DNA of 64,000 nt from Pyrocephalus nanus. Lineage: Eukaryota; Chordata; Aves; Passeriformes; Tyrannidae. The position numbers and the translations under genes were made by a program. The notes under the pieces were generated by a model that saw only the letters and a list, made by a program, of their open reading frames with translations, had not been told where the DNA came from and did not search any database. The stretch is taken from positions 4,528,501-4,592,500 of the forward strand of contig CM076275.1 of NCBI GenBank assembly GCA_038380795.1. Direction: 5' to 3'. The first letter of the stretch is position 1; each line of letters opens with the position of its first letter. Of this stretch, positions 49,281 through 63,900 are shown in pieces.

Positions 49281-52200
49281 GTAAGTTCTGTGAGCGCCGG
49301 GCCGGGCAGCGGTTGGAGCCGGGGGCGCTGGGGCCGGGAGCGGCCTGGGCCGAGGGTGGGGGGTGGATGTGGGCTGGATGTGGTCTGGGTTGGGTTTGGC
49401 TGCGTATTCCAGTGTCAGAAATAGCCGCGAGCCGCCCGAACGTGCTCCCCGTGGAGCCCCGCAGAGGGGGGAGAGGAGGAGGGTGCGGAGCGTGTCGTGG
49501 GGCCTGGCTCAGGATGAGCCAGGGGAAGGAGAAGCCTCTGGAAAGGGGGAGCTCGGGGCGCAGAGCTGGAGGCCAACAGGTGAGGTGCTGTCTGCAGGTC
49601 TGAGAATTGAGAATCCGAGGGGCTTAAAACGTGCACTTTAATTTTAGCCACCCAAATGCTGTTCACGTTGGGAGTCTTCAAAATAGTGTATAAATGACAC
49701 CTCGATTCTCATTTCTGGCTGAAGATTGTGTTGTGTGCTTTTAAAGCAGAAAAACCCCACACCTTTGAATTAAAGCATGCACAGCCCACTGCTTTCTTGC
49801 CTATTCTGATTCTAAAGAGTGAACTTTCACATGCAGATTTGTGGTTAAGAACTTTCTAGGCTGCAGAAAGAGAAATGCTGCAGGTGATTTGGTTGTGAGG
49901 GGAAGCAGACATGTACTAACGGTAGTAGTAATATTAAAGATCCATACTTTAATATGATGAGTGTTAACAGAATTAATGCTGCAGCGTTTCTGCAGAGCGT
50001 TGTGGAAAACTCCTTCTGGAACTTAGGTAGAGTATGTTAGATGTATGAAAACTGGTCTCTAGGCATGTCATGTATTTCTAAATGCAGTGTATTTACTTAA
50101 CATTGTCAAGCAAGCATAGTTAACACACAGGTTTTATGGAACAAAATTACCCGTTGTGGTTTTGGTTGTTGCTAAAATACTGCAGGGAGATAGCGGAACT
50201 ATAATAATGTATGAGGTAATGCAGATAAAATACTGGTTAAATATAGGTTGAAATGTGTTACTCTAGTTTCATGCTGATGCACTTGACTTAAAAGACCACC
50301 TTACTGTTGATTTGGCCATATTAGGTGGGCTTTTCCAAAACACTTAATAAAACTAGGGAAAGCTTTGAGTAAAACTTGGTGTTTGTATTAAGTCTTAGTA
50401 TTTCTAGTTTTTTAAAAATAACATTTCGAAGAAGATATTTGAACAATTCCCAGGCAACATCAGGAGCTGTTTGTAAGGTGTAAACTGTTTCTTGAGATGG
50501 ACTGCCCTCCTAGGAAAGGAATCTTATGTGAAACAGTAACAAAGTTTCCAACTTCCATGAGGTTACTGTGGCATTTGGTGTGCTGCAGCACTTCCACCCC
50601 CAGTAAATGAATAAATCCTTTACTGGGAATTCGCTGTGATTTGTACTTAGCCCTGCCCTTTACTTCCTTTTCTGGCCTTTCAGTTTCTGCCTCTGGTAGT
50701 AATGATGGTGGCAGCCTGTTCTTGCTGGAATCAATTCTGTAGCAGGGCAAACTTGAATTGATTTCTAGGCTTGATGGGCTGAAAGATCTTGGGGTGCCTC
50801 CAGATCTTCCCCCACCTAATATAATTTTCCGAGCTGCCCATCTGTTTTATGGTCAAAAAGCCTCACGGCTGTGTCTTCACCCTCCAAGGACTTCCAGTTC
50901 TGCTGGAAGGATATCTCTGCTGACAAACAGTGTCTGCTGTTTGCTCCTGTGCTGTACCCGCACTGTTGTACATTATTTTTAGAACCTGGCATATTTGAAA
51001 TGCCTATTAAAAGCAAGCCTTGTTGTTGTCCCCTTTCCCACCTAATCCCTTGCCTCGTTTGTGCTCCTTACAACCCAAACAAGAGGCAGCTTTTTCTGTA
51101 GGGCTCTCCAAGAGAGGTTTGGCTAATCCTTTCCAGGGGACTTTTTTCTCATGTAGCAGGGTATCCTTAAAAAAAAAAAAAAAAAAAAAGTGGGGAAACG
51201 GAGGCAAACCACCCCCACAGAGAGCTCCTGCCTCTAGGCCCTTGTAAGCAAGGTGGTTTTGCTTTAGCCCTGTCAGCTGTTCATTGAGTTATGATAAAGG
51301 CAGAATCTTCACAATGCTGGAAATTGTCTGGGCTGCAGAGGCTAAGAGGGAAAAGTGTTGTCTGCATCATATGAATTTCTGCATATATATGAACATAATT
51401 TTGTTATACCCCACCTTAGAGGGGTGGTAAGGTGCTAGTCTGGGAGTTGATATTACAGTGTTTGACCTCACAGTTGCTCAGCTTTGCTGTATGTCCATCC
51501 CCCAAGTGTGCCCAAAGATAGGTCAGGCAGGTGCAGGTGACAAGACCTGTGCTTGAAACTGTGACATTAAGCTGACTCTGCTGCCAACAGCTTTGTTTCC
51601 TTTATCCTTGGCTACTTCATCTCATGGTCCTTCCACTTGTACTGCTACAGCTCTTTGCTTTTGCTGGGTTGGCCTGGGGTATTGATTCAGGGTTAAAATA
51701 ACAGGGCAGAAGGACTTCGAGCCATCTTAAACCAGCTGCTGGTTCATCATGAGGCTGTGTAAACAGTTACCCTGGCACCGCAGAGGAGGCAGGATGTGGA
51801 GGGCAGAGAGATTGTGAGCTGTGCAAGAGATTTCCTCTGCTCTTCAGTAGTTCTGACTTTAAGAAACTAGTGCACTACCAAGTAGGGTAACCAAGCCTTT
51901 ACTCAGAAACCACAAAAAACTCGTTTGAGAGGGGAAAAAGGATATCTGTGTCTCAGCTTTTCTGTTCTCATCTCTGCGTTTTTTTTTTCCCCTGTGTGTT
52001 GTGATGAAATTTCTTTACTTTTGTGTCTCTTCATTTTTCTTCCCTAATTCTTGACTTGTATGAGGATGCATTGTGCTTGTTTTTACTGGTGTGCTTCTGC
52101 TGTAAATACCACACTGGAATCCAGTGTTTGGAACACAGGACTTTGCTAGCAGAATTTGTTCTTCCTGTGCTTAAGTCATTCAGCTGAGACTTCAGATGCT

Positions 52201-55200
52201 GCTGAAATAGAAACCACTGATGCTCATCCAGTTAAATTGCCGAGGTGTAGTTCGTAGTAAGTGACTTATTTTTATTAAGGCCCATTTAATGTGACTGTCA
52301 ATTCTTTTAAAAAATGAGTAAGTACTAAACTACATAGCCAGTAGCCATTCAAATGTAGTTATACATTCTGAAATATGCTGTGTTAAGAACTGGCTTGATG
52401 AACCACTGAAATAGATTAGTAACCAAGGCGATGATTAAACTGGTTTTGCAGGCTCTGTTTGACCTGACAGGGAAGTTACTAAATGGTATGTTCTGGAAGT
52501 ATGATAGCAGAGGACTTGAACATCTTTTTTGTGAGCCCTTTCACCCTGTTCCTCCACAGGACATGTGTATGTTAGAGAGAATGGTGACAACTGTTTGCTG
52601 TATGAGCCAAGTGTTTCCAGTGTCATGCCAATAAATGAGAAGAACTTTTCCCTTTATGCCCAGAGAAAAGGGCAATTCTAAATAAAAATTAGTCTCTGAA
52701 ACTAAATGACTTTCTTGAAAGCTTTGAACTCCAAAGGTAGCAATCCTGTAGCCACGTGTTGAGAGTGCCACTTTTTGGGCAAGAAGCTGATTCTCACTCT
52801 GAATCCCCAATTTGGTTTCGTTTTGACTTTGGAAAAAGTGAAGTCTGTAGTGCAGCTGTTCCAGGTGTCTCTGTTCAGTGCTCTGCTATAGGTCCTGTAA
52901 ATTCCAGGGGAAAATACCTCAGCCTTTTGACAGTGAGGTGAACAGTGCTTAACTACCAGCTCGTAGGTTTTCTGGTTTAGAAGCTGGCTGTGGGTGGGCC
53001 CAGAGGGAAAACAAGTGTTCTGTAGCCCTGGCAGTGTTGAACTCTCTTCCTAGTTTGTACTTTGGGATTAGCCTGCAGTAGTTTTCCCTGTGGTCTCAGC
53101 GGTGTGCCAATGTCTGTAAGTGTCTGAAGACCGTATTTAAAAAAAAAAATTAGATGGAGTTTTAGTCATCTCTGGCTTGAAACGTTGTTATGGTGAAAGG
53201 GAGGGTTGCACTGAAGTAGAATGGAGACGTCAGAAGCTCTCACCTATTATGAAAGTGTTCCTTTGTTAATGGCTCTCGGCAATTGCATGATCAGAAATAC
53301 ACCAGCCTTCAGAAATACTGCACAGTTAAAGCTGAAGAAGGGAAGTGCAGGCAGACTAAAAAAAATGGCTAACAATGGTAATTGCTCGGAAATTGGACAC
53401 TTCTTCAAGGGAGAAGTCTGATCATAATAGAGTAGGTGGCTGGGTGTCTGAAGGTTCAGACTACATTTTAGGTGACTAATTGAACACCTGTAGTTGCCAG
53501 CAACTTAAAGCTCTGCTAAAATTTGATTAATGCCTGTTTTGTATAAAACCTGAATTTCTTCTCTCTCCTGCTCCCCTCCTCCCCTATTTAGCAATAACCT
53601 AATTTACTAGGGCATAATTGTGTTTATGTTGCGTCCCTAAGGATTTTGTGAAGTGAATTTGAAATTTTCTCCTGTAGCAGTACATCCATTATGGATAGAA
53701 GTAGCTTCTTAAATATCGAAAATGTGTGCTTCTCTGAGATTGCTCTTCTGAGAATGCAGTGTCTTTTATTTCTTTATAATTCAGTCAGTTTGTGTATTGT
53801 TACAGGTTAAACAGAATAAGGAGCTTGGCATGGTAACTGGCAGTTGCAGAAGAAGCTGCCAGCCTGTATTCAAGGTGTATAAATGGTAGCTTATGTCGAA
53901 TTTGGGACTGATTTAATGTGTAGGAAGTGTCCTAAGCAGCTTTCTGTAGGAATATAAACCTGTGACTGCTGCTTGCCAATGATTATAAAGAGGTAAGGAC
54001 ATAGAACTGGATTTAGCTTGTCTTCAGGTTTTTTTAGCTATTTTTTTTTGGTGGGGTGAAAAAGAGCTAAGCTTGCTTGGGAACTTGATCAGACAGTACT
54101 TCCCCCTTGAAGTGAGGGTCAGTGAGGCCTCAAATTTGGACAGAACGTTAACTGATAAATGTAGACCTTTGGGGAGATACCTGTGGCTGTATCAGGAGTA
54201 CAGATGTGCAGTGCCAAAGCTCCTGCCTCTGCTGTGTGGTCACTGGCAGAACTGTCTGGTTCCACTAGAACGCTTTGACAAGAATTTCTGGAGCAGCCTT
54301 GCAGTAGGAGACCATGTGGCTTTGCCACTTGGGTGCAATCATTTGTCAGCAGCAAATGGACTTTGGTAAATATTTCCAAAGGGTTGTAGTTGGGGGGGGG
54401 GGATTGGGAAGTAGGTAATTATTAAATATGGAGTCAGTACTGGCAAGAAAGTTGTGGGGTATGATTTAATTCTTTGACCAAAACTTTATTGCTGGTTGGC
54501 CAGTGGTGAGATTGCTTAAGGGATTACTTGCATGCTAAACCATTAATACCCTTTGCACAAGGCTGGGAGGAGGGGAGCAGAAACTCCTCCCTTTTAGAAG
54601 GAGAGGAGAGAATTGGCTCACTTTTAAGATGAACTTCCTCGTATCACTTTCCAAATCATAAAGTGCTCATTCTCTCTGTATAATATAATCTGAAAGCAGT
54701 TATAAGACTTGGGATATAATCTTCCTGAATTTAGCTCCATTACAGAAGTACTTGGAGAGGCCTTATTGGTAAGGTAAGACAAAGTGGAACCCTTTCTTTG
54801 GGAAGGTGTCCTTGTGCCATCTCATCTGTTCTTGCTTCAGTCATACAGGACACACCCAAAGATCTAAAGATCACTTTTTCAGATGAAATTTTAGGCTCAT
54901 GTTTTCTGTACTGGTTTTGTGCTGGTGGGCATAAGTTTATTCAGAGAACATCTTATCTGTACAAGAACAACTTGAACCTTTGAGGGTACTGATGGTTTCT
55001 TGACTGTTTTCATGCCTTGGTTTTGTGTTGTGATTTCCACACTAGTAATAAGAGCCACGAACTGCTAAGGGATCTGAAACTGTGTTCGGTTTTGGCTGTG
55101 CATTAAAAAAACAAGCTCTGCTTGTGTATAACAGCCCTTGAAAGTTTTTGTCAGCTACTCCTTCTGGAATGATTGTCCTTTTGGCTCAGAGGTGTCAGGG

Positions 55201-56730
55201 TGCAGTTGCCTGAGCTGAGGGGGGAAGTCTGTGCACACACATTTGGACAATAATCCTCAAGGCCATCGCTATTGTTGGAAAACTGGCTGCAGTTGTGTGT
55301 TGCTGTAGTGACAAACTGGATGTGACCTCAGCACAAGTCTTTAAAATACAGTTTTTGTTGTACTTATGAAACATCTCCTCTGTCACTGGAAGTAAGTTAA
55401 AGAATAATCTAAGAATGGTAGATCTGGTGTGCAGCGTGAATTTGGAGTATTGGGTAGTGCTGATAAGCCTTTAAGTCTGTAAATTCTTTTAGTTGCCTAA
55501 ACACGCTTCGGAAAGTTGAAAGTTTGTTTTCTAGCATGATCTTAGGCCCCTACAGGCACTGTTAACTCTGCTTGAGTTATGTTTGTAAGTCTGCAGGGCT
55601 ACAGCCTGAGGCAGGAGTGTAAGGGAAGGGAGGGGATGTTTGGTTTTATACTTGCTTTCAAAAAGAATTAGTATCAGTTACAACTCTGGTTTTTGGAAGA
55701 AAATTTTGGAATGAGGCGCAAAAGAGAAAAGATGAGCAAGGCACAGGCTGTAGGGTTTTTTTGGCCAGATAAAACTGAGCAGCATTCTAGGAGTGTTGCC
55801 TTCTGTGTTAACCTAAAGGTACAGTAATCTTGGAGTTTTTCTAGCAAGAAAATCAAATTGAAACCAATTTTACTTACAAGGTATTTTAAGCTATGACTTG
55901 CCAACATCTACCATGTTTTAGGTGTGACATGTTTTAGGAGCACCTTATGAATTAGTTTAAGTGTTACATTTCAATTCTGTAAAACCTCAGTTTTAGCAGC
56001 TACTCTTTCTTTGGTCATCTCGTTAAATTAGAGATTGAAAGAAGGGAATCAAATCAACTGCTTGTTTCTCCTGGGTCTGCCTCAGTAGCCTCAACTGCTT
56101 ATAGACATCTGCCAGCAGTACCAATGACTGTTGGCAGTAATTCCAGAATAAAACCTGGGGAAGGGGGTTGGTGATTGAAAACACCAGAGTTCCACAGTTG
56201 AAAGGACAAAAATGATATATTGAATAGGAGGTGAGGATTGATTACTCCATTGGTTACTCTCTGCTTGAAAGAACTAGAAAATTGTATTTCAATTTCTGAA
56301 CGGAATGAAAGCCTCAGTTTCTACATGATGCATTTCAAGTCCATCATGAGCACAAAATAGGTTTTCTCCTTAGGCTTTTGCAGCCACGTAAGTTGTGGTG
56401 GTGTGTACGTGTCTGCTGTCCTGCTCGTGGGCTGGGGCAGTGTAAGAGCAAACTGATGACAGTTCTGCAGCGTGGTTCTGCACTCAGTTAACATCTGTTT
56501 TGTATTAAATACTTAGCTTTATGTTGTATTCCTCTCCAGCTTTTAGAGCTGTCTCAGCCAGCCAGATGCAGTAAATAACAGGGCTGGAAAGAGAAGTTTG
56601 CACTTTTCTTTCCGTGGCATGACGAGGCACTTCACCTGTTGCCTTGGATGCTTGGGTTTGTACCGAGAGGCAACACGTCCCTCTGTGTGCAGTGCTGGCT
56701 TGACCTCTCTGCCTTCTCTTATTTATCCAG
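49281..56730 (+). other. CANX: CANX intron 1
   Basis: About 7.4 kb with no recognised exon on either strand. It holds an oligo(A) run at 51168-51189 and a G-run near 54391. No retroposon with clear boundaries was identified. Confidence 0.55.
51168..51189. repeat. Oligo(A) run in CANX intron 1
   Basis: About 22 A on the plus strand. No retroposed sequence was recognised beside it. Confidence 0.65.
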
Positions 56731-56733
56731 ACC

Positions 56734-59700
56734 ATGGAGCTGAAATGGCTACTATATGTGACCCTGCTAGCTCTTGGGATCCTTGCTGCCCAGGCACATG
56801 ATGTGGATGAAGACAACGATGCCGATGATGTAGTTGATATCGAGGATGACTTGGACGATGGCATTGAGGAGGTAGAAGAGTCAAAATCTGAAATGAGCAG
56901 TCCTCCTCCAGCTCCAAAGGTTTGGCATGAAGCTTTTTTTAAAAATTAAGTTGCTGCTTCTGTTGAGGTTAATGTGAGTCTGATCAGAGTGGTCTTTACT
57001 TTGCTAACCTCTAATATGTTGTGCTGTTATTAAAGATGTTATCTGGAGCAGGGGTTGAATTTAAGCTTGGGTGCTTTGTTTCTGTTCTCATGTCCCTCAT
57101 ATTCTTCCAGAAGACTTAGATCTAACCTTGGAATATGTGATGTGATTATCAGGAGGTAACACTGATATTCCCAACTAGGTATATACTTGAGTTTTAGTTG
57201 CAGGCAAGAGCACTACAGCTTGGCATAAGTAGCAATATTTATGTAACTTCTGTATTTATGTTGCAAGGACGTCCAGGAGAGCTGTACTTGAGTGTAGAGG
57301 AGGAATGTGAGCTTTGTGTGCCCGTATTTGTGTAGAGAATTTGTCTTGAAAGGTGCATAATAGCCCCTCTTTTCCAACAGGTTACCTACAGGCCCCCCGT
57401 CCCAACTGGTGAGGTGTATTTTGCGGAGTCGTTCGATAAAGGAACTCTGGATGGGTGAGTATTATCTGAAGGGTGATTTGGTACAGCAAAGAATTTAAAG
57501 TCTTGGTGAAAGCAAATGAAACCCTCTCTGTAGAGGTGGTGTTACTCAAAACTGAATCAAAGGGCCCTGGTTGGTGAGGATTTACAGCAGTGCCTTCTTA
57601 AGGCTGGCTGTTAAAGTGCCCAACTAAACCAGTGCTTCCTTAAGCTCCAGTAACACGGGGAGGTGAGCCATACAAGTGTAATGGTTTAAGCCTCTTCTGA
57701 CTTTTTACTTTCCTCAGGTAAACGTGAGGATGGTGAGGTACTACTTTTTTTTGAACAAGAGTGAGATACTCTCTCAGGAGGCCGTGATCCTGCTTTGGGG
57801 GAGGGAAGTGGCACGTGCAGAAAAGTTTGCAGGCTTGGGAGTAGGGCTCCTTGGGGGATCAAGACACTGGGGGTGTAGTCATAGGACAGCAAGGGAGGTC
57901 TTACGTTAAGGGCAGGATTTTTAGTGTGTGTAAGGGAGAAAGGATGGCTTTTCAACCATTGGATGTCTGTCTTCTAGATGGATCCTTTCCAGAGCCAAGA
58001 AAGATGATACAGATGATGAGATTGCAAAATATGATGGTGAGTTGAATCCAGGTTTTGGATGATAAATGTTTCTGAAGTCGTTTGTCATATCTGAAGAAGA
58101 GGTGCAAGGCTTTCTTATCTGTTTCCCAACCAAAATATTCATTGAGGAAAATGGAAGGAGTATTTATATACCTGGCTAACAATATGAAGTTCTAATTTAG
58201 ACAAAAGATCCACTTGAAGATTTTAAAAACCAGTCACATTTGGTTCATTTCTCCCCAGGTAAATGGGAAGTCCAAGACATGAAGGACACTAAGCTTCCAG
58301 GAGACAAAGGGCTTGTACTGGTAACCCGAGCCAAGCATCATGCAATTTCATCCAAACTCTCAAAGCCATTTGTGTTTGATACCAAACCCCTTATTATACA
58401 GTAAGTAAAGGATAACTTGGTGTTCTCTTGTTTCCAGAATGACAGGACAGCAGGCTGAGGTTAATTCCATAAATGAGCTCTTGTTGACTGCAGGTCTACA
58501 TGACACAAGATGCTGTAGCCTATTATGCTGGTTAAGTAAGAGTAGAATAGTAAAACCCAAATTCCCAGAGGGGAAAGTTGGGAACAGCATGGGTCTTTCT
58601 GAAGCCTGAAAAAGGAAGAAGTCTGTCTAAACCAGACTTGGTAACCTGTCTTGTGGCTTCAGTTGCCTTGATTTAATTGTAGTAACAAGGTCAGGCAACT
58701 GACTTTTGTACTGCTAATAATGGAAGTCCTTGTCCTTTTGAACGAAAGCTGGTTTGTGTGTGGGTCAGTGCACTGTTATGCAATAAACTGCCCCCTGTTT
58801 CTGAGGTGGAGTGGACAGAGGAGTGAAGATGCACTTGTTTCCTCCTTCCTCTGTCTTCATTCATTTGCTGGAAAATGAACAACTTGTGTAGCTCTGTTTG
58901 GCCACGACCGATGTAGAAGAATCTACTTGGATGTGTGTTAGACCAGCAAGTCAGGGGAAAAAATAATTCAGTGAGAACAGTTGAATTGTGGATTAGTATC
59001 GACTTTATCAGTTTTAAAAAAAGAGTAAACTAATTCATATTTGCACAAGATAATGAATTGGTCACTTTGCTTTGCATGACTGTTTAGTTTTGGCTCAAAA
59101 TACAAGGCTAAAAATAAATCCCAGCAGTCACCCACTCCAGCTGCTGGCATTGAGAGAGGGTCAAGCGTACTTAGCCTATTCCTGACAGAGATGTTTCGCC
59201 TTTTTGAGGCTCCTTGGCATCCCTAAATGTTCTGATGTGTGCTTATAACTCCAGGCTTCTCCTAGGACCCAGTTGTTCTCCCTTTGGTAGTTTTGCAAAT
59301 TGAGTTGTCTGTCTGCCATGGTAGTTTTGGGGAAAATAATTGTCTCACCTCAATCTCTGTTGCAGTGTCTGATATATTGGAAAGCTTTTTCTTCCTTCTT
59401 TCTACTTATAGATCATAATCTTCTAGACCAGCACTCAATTTCTTTAGTCTTTTCTGTCAGGTCAAGTCTTCTAAATCTTCAGTTTTTATTGTTTCTCAGG
59501 CCCTTGTGAATATTTTCTCAGTCCTTAGAGTTTAGTGTGTATTTTTAATATTCACTGGGCAAGTGATTTAAAGAAAACAAAACCAAAACAGTCTTACTCT
59601 TAATATGTACCTAAAAATTGTAATTGTGTATTACAAAATAATTTTTCCTCATGTTCTCTCCCCTTTCTATCCAAACTAAAATTAGGTATGAGGTAAACTT

Positions 59701-62700
59701 CCAAAATGGAATAGAGTGTGGTGGGGCCTATGTGAAATTGCTTTCAAAAACCCCGGAGCTGAACCTGGTGAGTAATGTTACTACTTTGAGTATTAGCTGT
59801 GAAAGAAAGGTTTTTCACTTTGCTTCTTCCTGAAGAAACCTCTTCAGTGAAGGCAGTGGGGCCTGATTGCCAAAGTACTTTGCACCGAGCATTTTCCCAA
59901 TGTTTCCAGTTGAAGAGGATAAATACTGAAATGAAATAGCGCCTTGAGTGGAAACTCTGGAGTTCCCTGGTAGCTGAGCAGTTTGCCAAACTCTGCAACA
60001 CTTCAGATTTCCCTGGGCTGTAGGACCAAGGAGGAGGTATTTAGGAAAGTAGCCCGTGTATGAGGAGAAATCTCTTCAGGAAGCTCAGCACAGAAGGAAG
60101 ATTCCATGTTTCATCTTCTAAAGCAGACTAAAATTACTAAATAATAAAATTACACCTTGCATTTTTGCCTTACCTTTGACATGGGAACCCACGTGAGTTA
60201 TTGGGTCTAAGTCTTGAAGTTGGACTGGATACAATCTCACATGTTCAGCTGCACACATGACCTACATAGAACTATTTACTTCATAAATGACCCTTGAATG
60301 AGTTGTCTTAAAATTGTGGTTGATGGAAGAGACCGTGATACAATTCCTGAGGCTTTTTCAGGCTCTTGTTATCTATCCTCTCAATCATACACTTCCCTTG
60401 AAGTGCCTCTTCAGACAAAGCTGAACTGCTGGGTCACCTTGCACAGGTTTTTGTAGCCCGTGGGTTTTCTTGACACTTCTTCCTAGACTTTATAGGATGT
60501 ACCTTTTATGGCTTGTTACCCATCCTTCTTCTTTCCTTCTGCAGTCTCATGGGAGTTGTATTATTAATAGAGATTCCAAAATATTAAAAAATATCCAAAA
60601 CAAGCATAAACACCCAGAAGGTTTCTTGGCTGCCCAATCAGTTTCATATGTGCATTGACTTTTAAGATAACATTAGCAAGAACAAAGAGACTTGCAGTGT
60701 TCAGTGGTGAAATGATTATATCCAGTTAGATATCAAATTGAGACAGCTCATAAATACAATTTGGCCTCACTTTTAATGCTGTTTATCACTGTGTGTGAAA
60801 GAAACTGGCTGGACCAGCTACTCATTCTTTATTGCCTGTAACTGATACTTCTGTGTTGATAGCTCTTGAAATACTTTATTGTAATGTAGAGATATACTTA
60901 AACATTGTGGTTGTCACTGACACTAACCTTTCTGATAACACTTACATAGCTGGTGTTTTCCATGTGAAAAGTGCAGACCAAAGGTGCAAAATGAAGGGGC
61001 TGGGATAATTCTGGTGTTTTTTCTAGAGGCTTATGTGAGGAATGCAAGCTTTAGGGTGGGGCTTGATATCCAAGTTGCAGAATAATTTGTAATGCATTGG
61101 GAGTTCTTATGCCAGGCAATGACTGAAGTTGTGTTTCAAAATGATGGAGTGAAGTTTTGCATTGTTTTTAAAGGACCAGTTCCATGACAAAACTCCATAT
61201 ACAATAATGTTTGGCCCTGACAAATGTGGAGAGGACTATAAATTGCACTTCATCTTCCGGCACAAAAACCCAAAGACTGGCAAATATGAGGAGAAACACG
61301 CAAAGCGTCCAGATGCAGACCTGAAGAGCTACTTTACTGATAAGAAGACTCATCTTTATACTCTAGGTATGGTGACTGTTAAATGTGCATGTTAAAAACT
61401 GCAACATTTCCTGAATCAAAAGCTCATAAAGTGAGCCAGATGAACAACTGAATGTTTGTGGCAATGCACCATGCAACTGAAAACCACTTGAAAGCTTCAA
61501 ATGCAAAAACTGGACATCTCTACAAAGGCTTTATTTCATCCTTATAGGAAGTCTGGTTTCATGTAAGAAAGGTCATGAGACCTTGAACTTAATACTTAAA
61601 GGAGAACTGAATTTCAGAGCAGTTATCTGAAATAATCATCAGCATTTATGAACTACCTGAATGCTGCCCCCCAGTAACTTGGGGTACAGTGTGCTTTAGA
61701 TTGAGACATAGTGTTGTTCTTTTTGCTGCTTTTGTAGGACCAGACAAACTCAGGGGTTCCTGAAATAGTGTCTATGTTAGCCATGACTAAAATCTTTCAG
61801 GGAGTGCTTTAGCTTTTCCTGCTGAATAAAGTAGTGAGATTAAAATCTTGTTAGTCAGTAGTAGGAAGTCTTAGTGTTGAGTAGAATGTGAATATATACA
61901 TTGTTACTACTAAAGCAATACTTGCTGTGCCAAAGTCAACTTGTGGTAACTGCTAAATCACTCTACAAACCCCTCTGTGCTTTAGGCATGTTTGAAGTAG
62001 GACTCCTGCCATGAGTCTGCTTTCTCACAAGGTGAGATATGGCACATCACCACTAGTTATACTTTGGCATAAGGAGAAAGGTCCTTAACAGTTCTTTAAA
62101 GCAGTTGTTGGGTAGGTGGTAGCTTGGATTGTGCAGTGGGGATGAGTGATGCTTTATGACTCATGCTTTGTATCATATATGGAATGACTACAGCAACTTT
62201 TTTTTCTTACAGTCTTGAATCCTGATAATAGTTTTGAGATCCTGGTTGATCAAACGGTTGTCAACAGTGGGAATTTGCTGAATGATATGTCTCCTCCTGT
62301 GAATCCACCCCGAGAGATTGAGGATCCAAATGACCAGAAGCCTGAGGACTGGGATGAGAGACCAAAAATCCCAGACCCAGATGCTGTTAAACCAGATGAC
62401 TGGTAAGCTGGTGGAGGGGTGGAATTGAGGGAGTCCTTAGCCTGATAATTTGGTCCTGATCAAAGTTTCTCTCAGATGACTTACAGAAGGTTTTGAGTCT
62501 TGTCCTTGTAATCAAAATACAGTCAGTTTAGATATCTTAGCAGTGCTTTGGTAGACAAAGGCAGACAGGTTCCACATCCTCTGGGAATTTCTATTTAGTG
62601 CTCCTGCTACTGTGTTGGCCACAGACAAAGATCTTACAGAAATACCTATGCTAAGCTGTTGCTTTCATCCTTATGAGATCCAAAGATGAGCTGCAGAAGG

Positions 62701-63900
62701 TGTAACTGAAAGCTGTTTGGAGTTGTTTGTGTAAAGCCGTAGTTAAAAGTGACCGAAAAATCCGATTCCATAAATCAGAAACTGATCCTGGCTTTCTCTC
62801 TTTGAGCCTGTGCTTTGTGAATGATAGACTCAGTTTCAAGCTCAAGTGTGTGTTTGCAGTGACTGCCAAGAGAGGGGATTTGCTGTAATGTGCTCTTTCT
62901 AGATTGGCTTTTAAAAAATTAGTGTTACCTTGCAGTGGGCACCATGATATGCCATGAGGCACATGTGTAAGCAGCAGATTGCAAGGCAATTCCTTTCTGA
63001 AATCATGGTGTTACCCTGACAGAAGTGAAGGTGGCTGGATGTCTACATCAGAGGGCTTGTTCAGGCTCTGTAGAATCATGCCTTGGGGTTAAGAGCTCCT
63101 GTGTGCTCTGTGTGTTAATGCATAACGTTCTGCTCTCCAGGGATGAGGATGCTCCTGCTAAGATCGCAGATGAAAATGCTGTGAAGCCAGAGGGCTGGCT
63201 GGATGATGAGCCGGAATATGTAGCAGACCCTGATGCTGAGAAGCCTGAAGATTGGTGAGTTTACTGCCTGATGAAGTGACAGCAAATATTTCATGGCTTT
63301 GGTACTGACTTCTAAGTGTAAGAATTAAATGGTTCATTGTCACTTGCTAGCAAAGTCACCAAAACAGGCTATTTTGCTTCAAAAAGAAGGCAGAGTTGAT
63401 TTGAGGAGTTTTGTCCTGTGTTCACCTCTGCATTTTTCAGCTCTTTTGTGATTTGAAGCAGAACAGGGCATGGATGTTCATCTTGCAGTTGTACCTACTT
63501 GGAAGGGGCAGTGGGGCAGTCTGTGCTCAGGGACTGGCTTTTGTTGAACCTCTGTGCTTCAGTTAGTCTTTGAAATCCTTGTTCCTTCTGCAGTATATTT
63601 ATCTCCAGCCCTATGCTATATAAAGTTTCAGCACCTCCATTTTACGTTAGGAGTAATAATTTTCCCAGGAATTGCACGTTGCCTAAGTCTTATGCTGTAT
63701 GAAGGCAAGGGGGGGGACTTCAAAACTGTATTTCCCTTTTCAGGGATGAAGATATGGATGGTGAATGGGAGGCACCTCAGATTGCAAATCCTAAATGTGA
63801 GGCAGCTCCTGGCTGTGGTACCTGGCAGCGCCCAATGATTGACAATCCAAACTACAAAGGCAAATGGAAGCCTCCTATGATTGATAATGTGAACTATCAG
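56734..63900 (+). CDS. CANX: CANX, calnexin, N-terminal two thirds
   Basis: Coding exons: 56734-56919 (exon start 56731), 57381-57454, 57978-58036, 58259-58400, 59686-59767, 61174-61366, 62213-62402, 63141-63254 and 63744-63900. They are 399 codons in consistent phase; the rest lies beyond the window. A signal peptide ([18 protein letters not shown]) precedes an acidic Asp/Glu-rich N-terminus that in the family binds calcium. The lectin domain has CGGAYVKL and [14 protein letters not shown], which hold the glucose-contact Tyr, Lys and Met and the domain disulfide. The P-domain then shows type 1 repeats (KPEDWDE and KPDDWDE series) and type 2 repeats ([25 protein letters not shown]). Known role: ER membrane chaperone retaining monoglucosylated glycoproteins with ERp57. 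The transmembrane and cytosolic parts are not in view. The first coding donor is off consensus (AAAG|GTTTGG). Calreticulin and calmegin fit less well in sequence and synteny. Confidence 0.97.

Larger units (their letters stand above)
48450..49550 (+). promoter_or_regulatory. CANX: CANX CpG-island promoter and first exon region
   Basis: CpG-rich island upstream of CANX. It holds four CCAAT boxes (48631, 48664, 48746, 48798) and an E-box CACGTG at 48875 that runs into GACG. Two strong donors could end an untranslated first exon: GCGGG|GTGAGT (exon end 48937) and CTTCTG|GTAAGT (exon end 49280). The next coding exon is at 56731, so intron 1 is about 7.5 kb. The start site is not known. The open frames in both directions are compositional. 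Confidence 0.65.

Noticed and set aside
60225..60245. TTGGACTGGATACAATCTC resembling the CR1 motif TTGGACTAGATGATCT
   Set aside because: Partial match only; the flanks do not continue as CR1.
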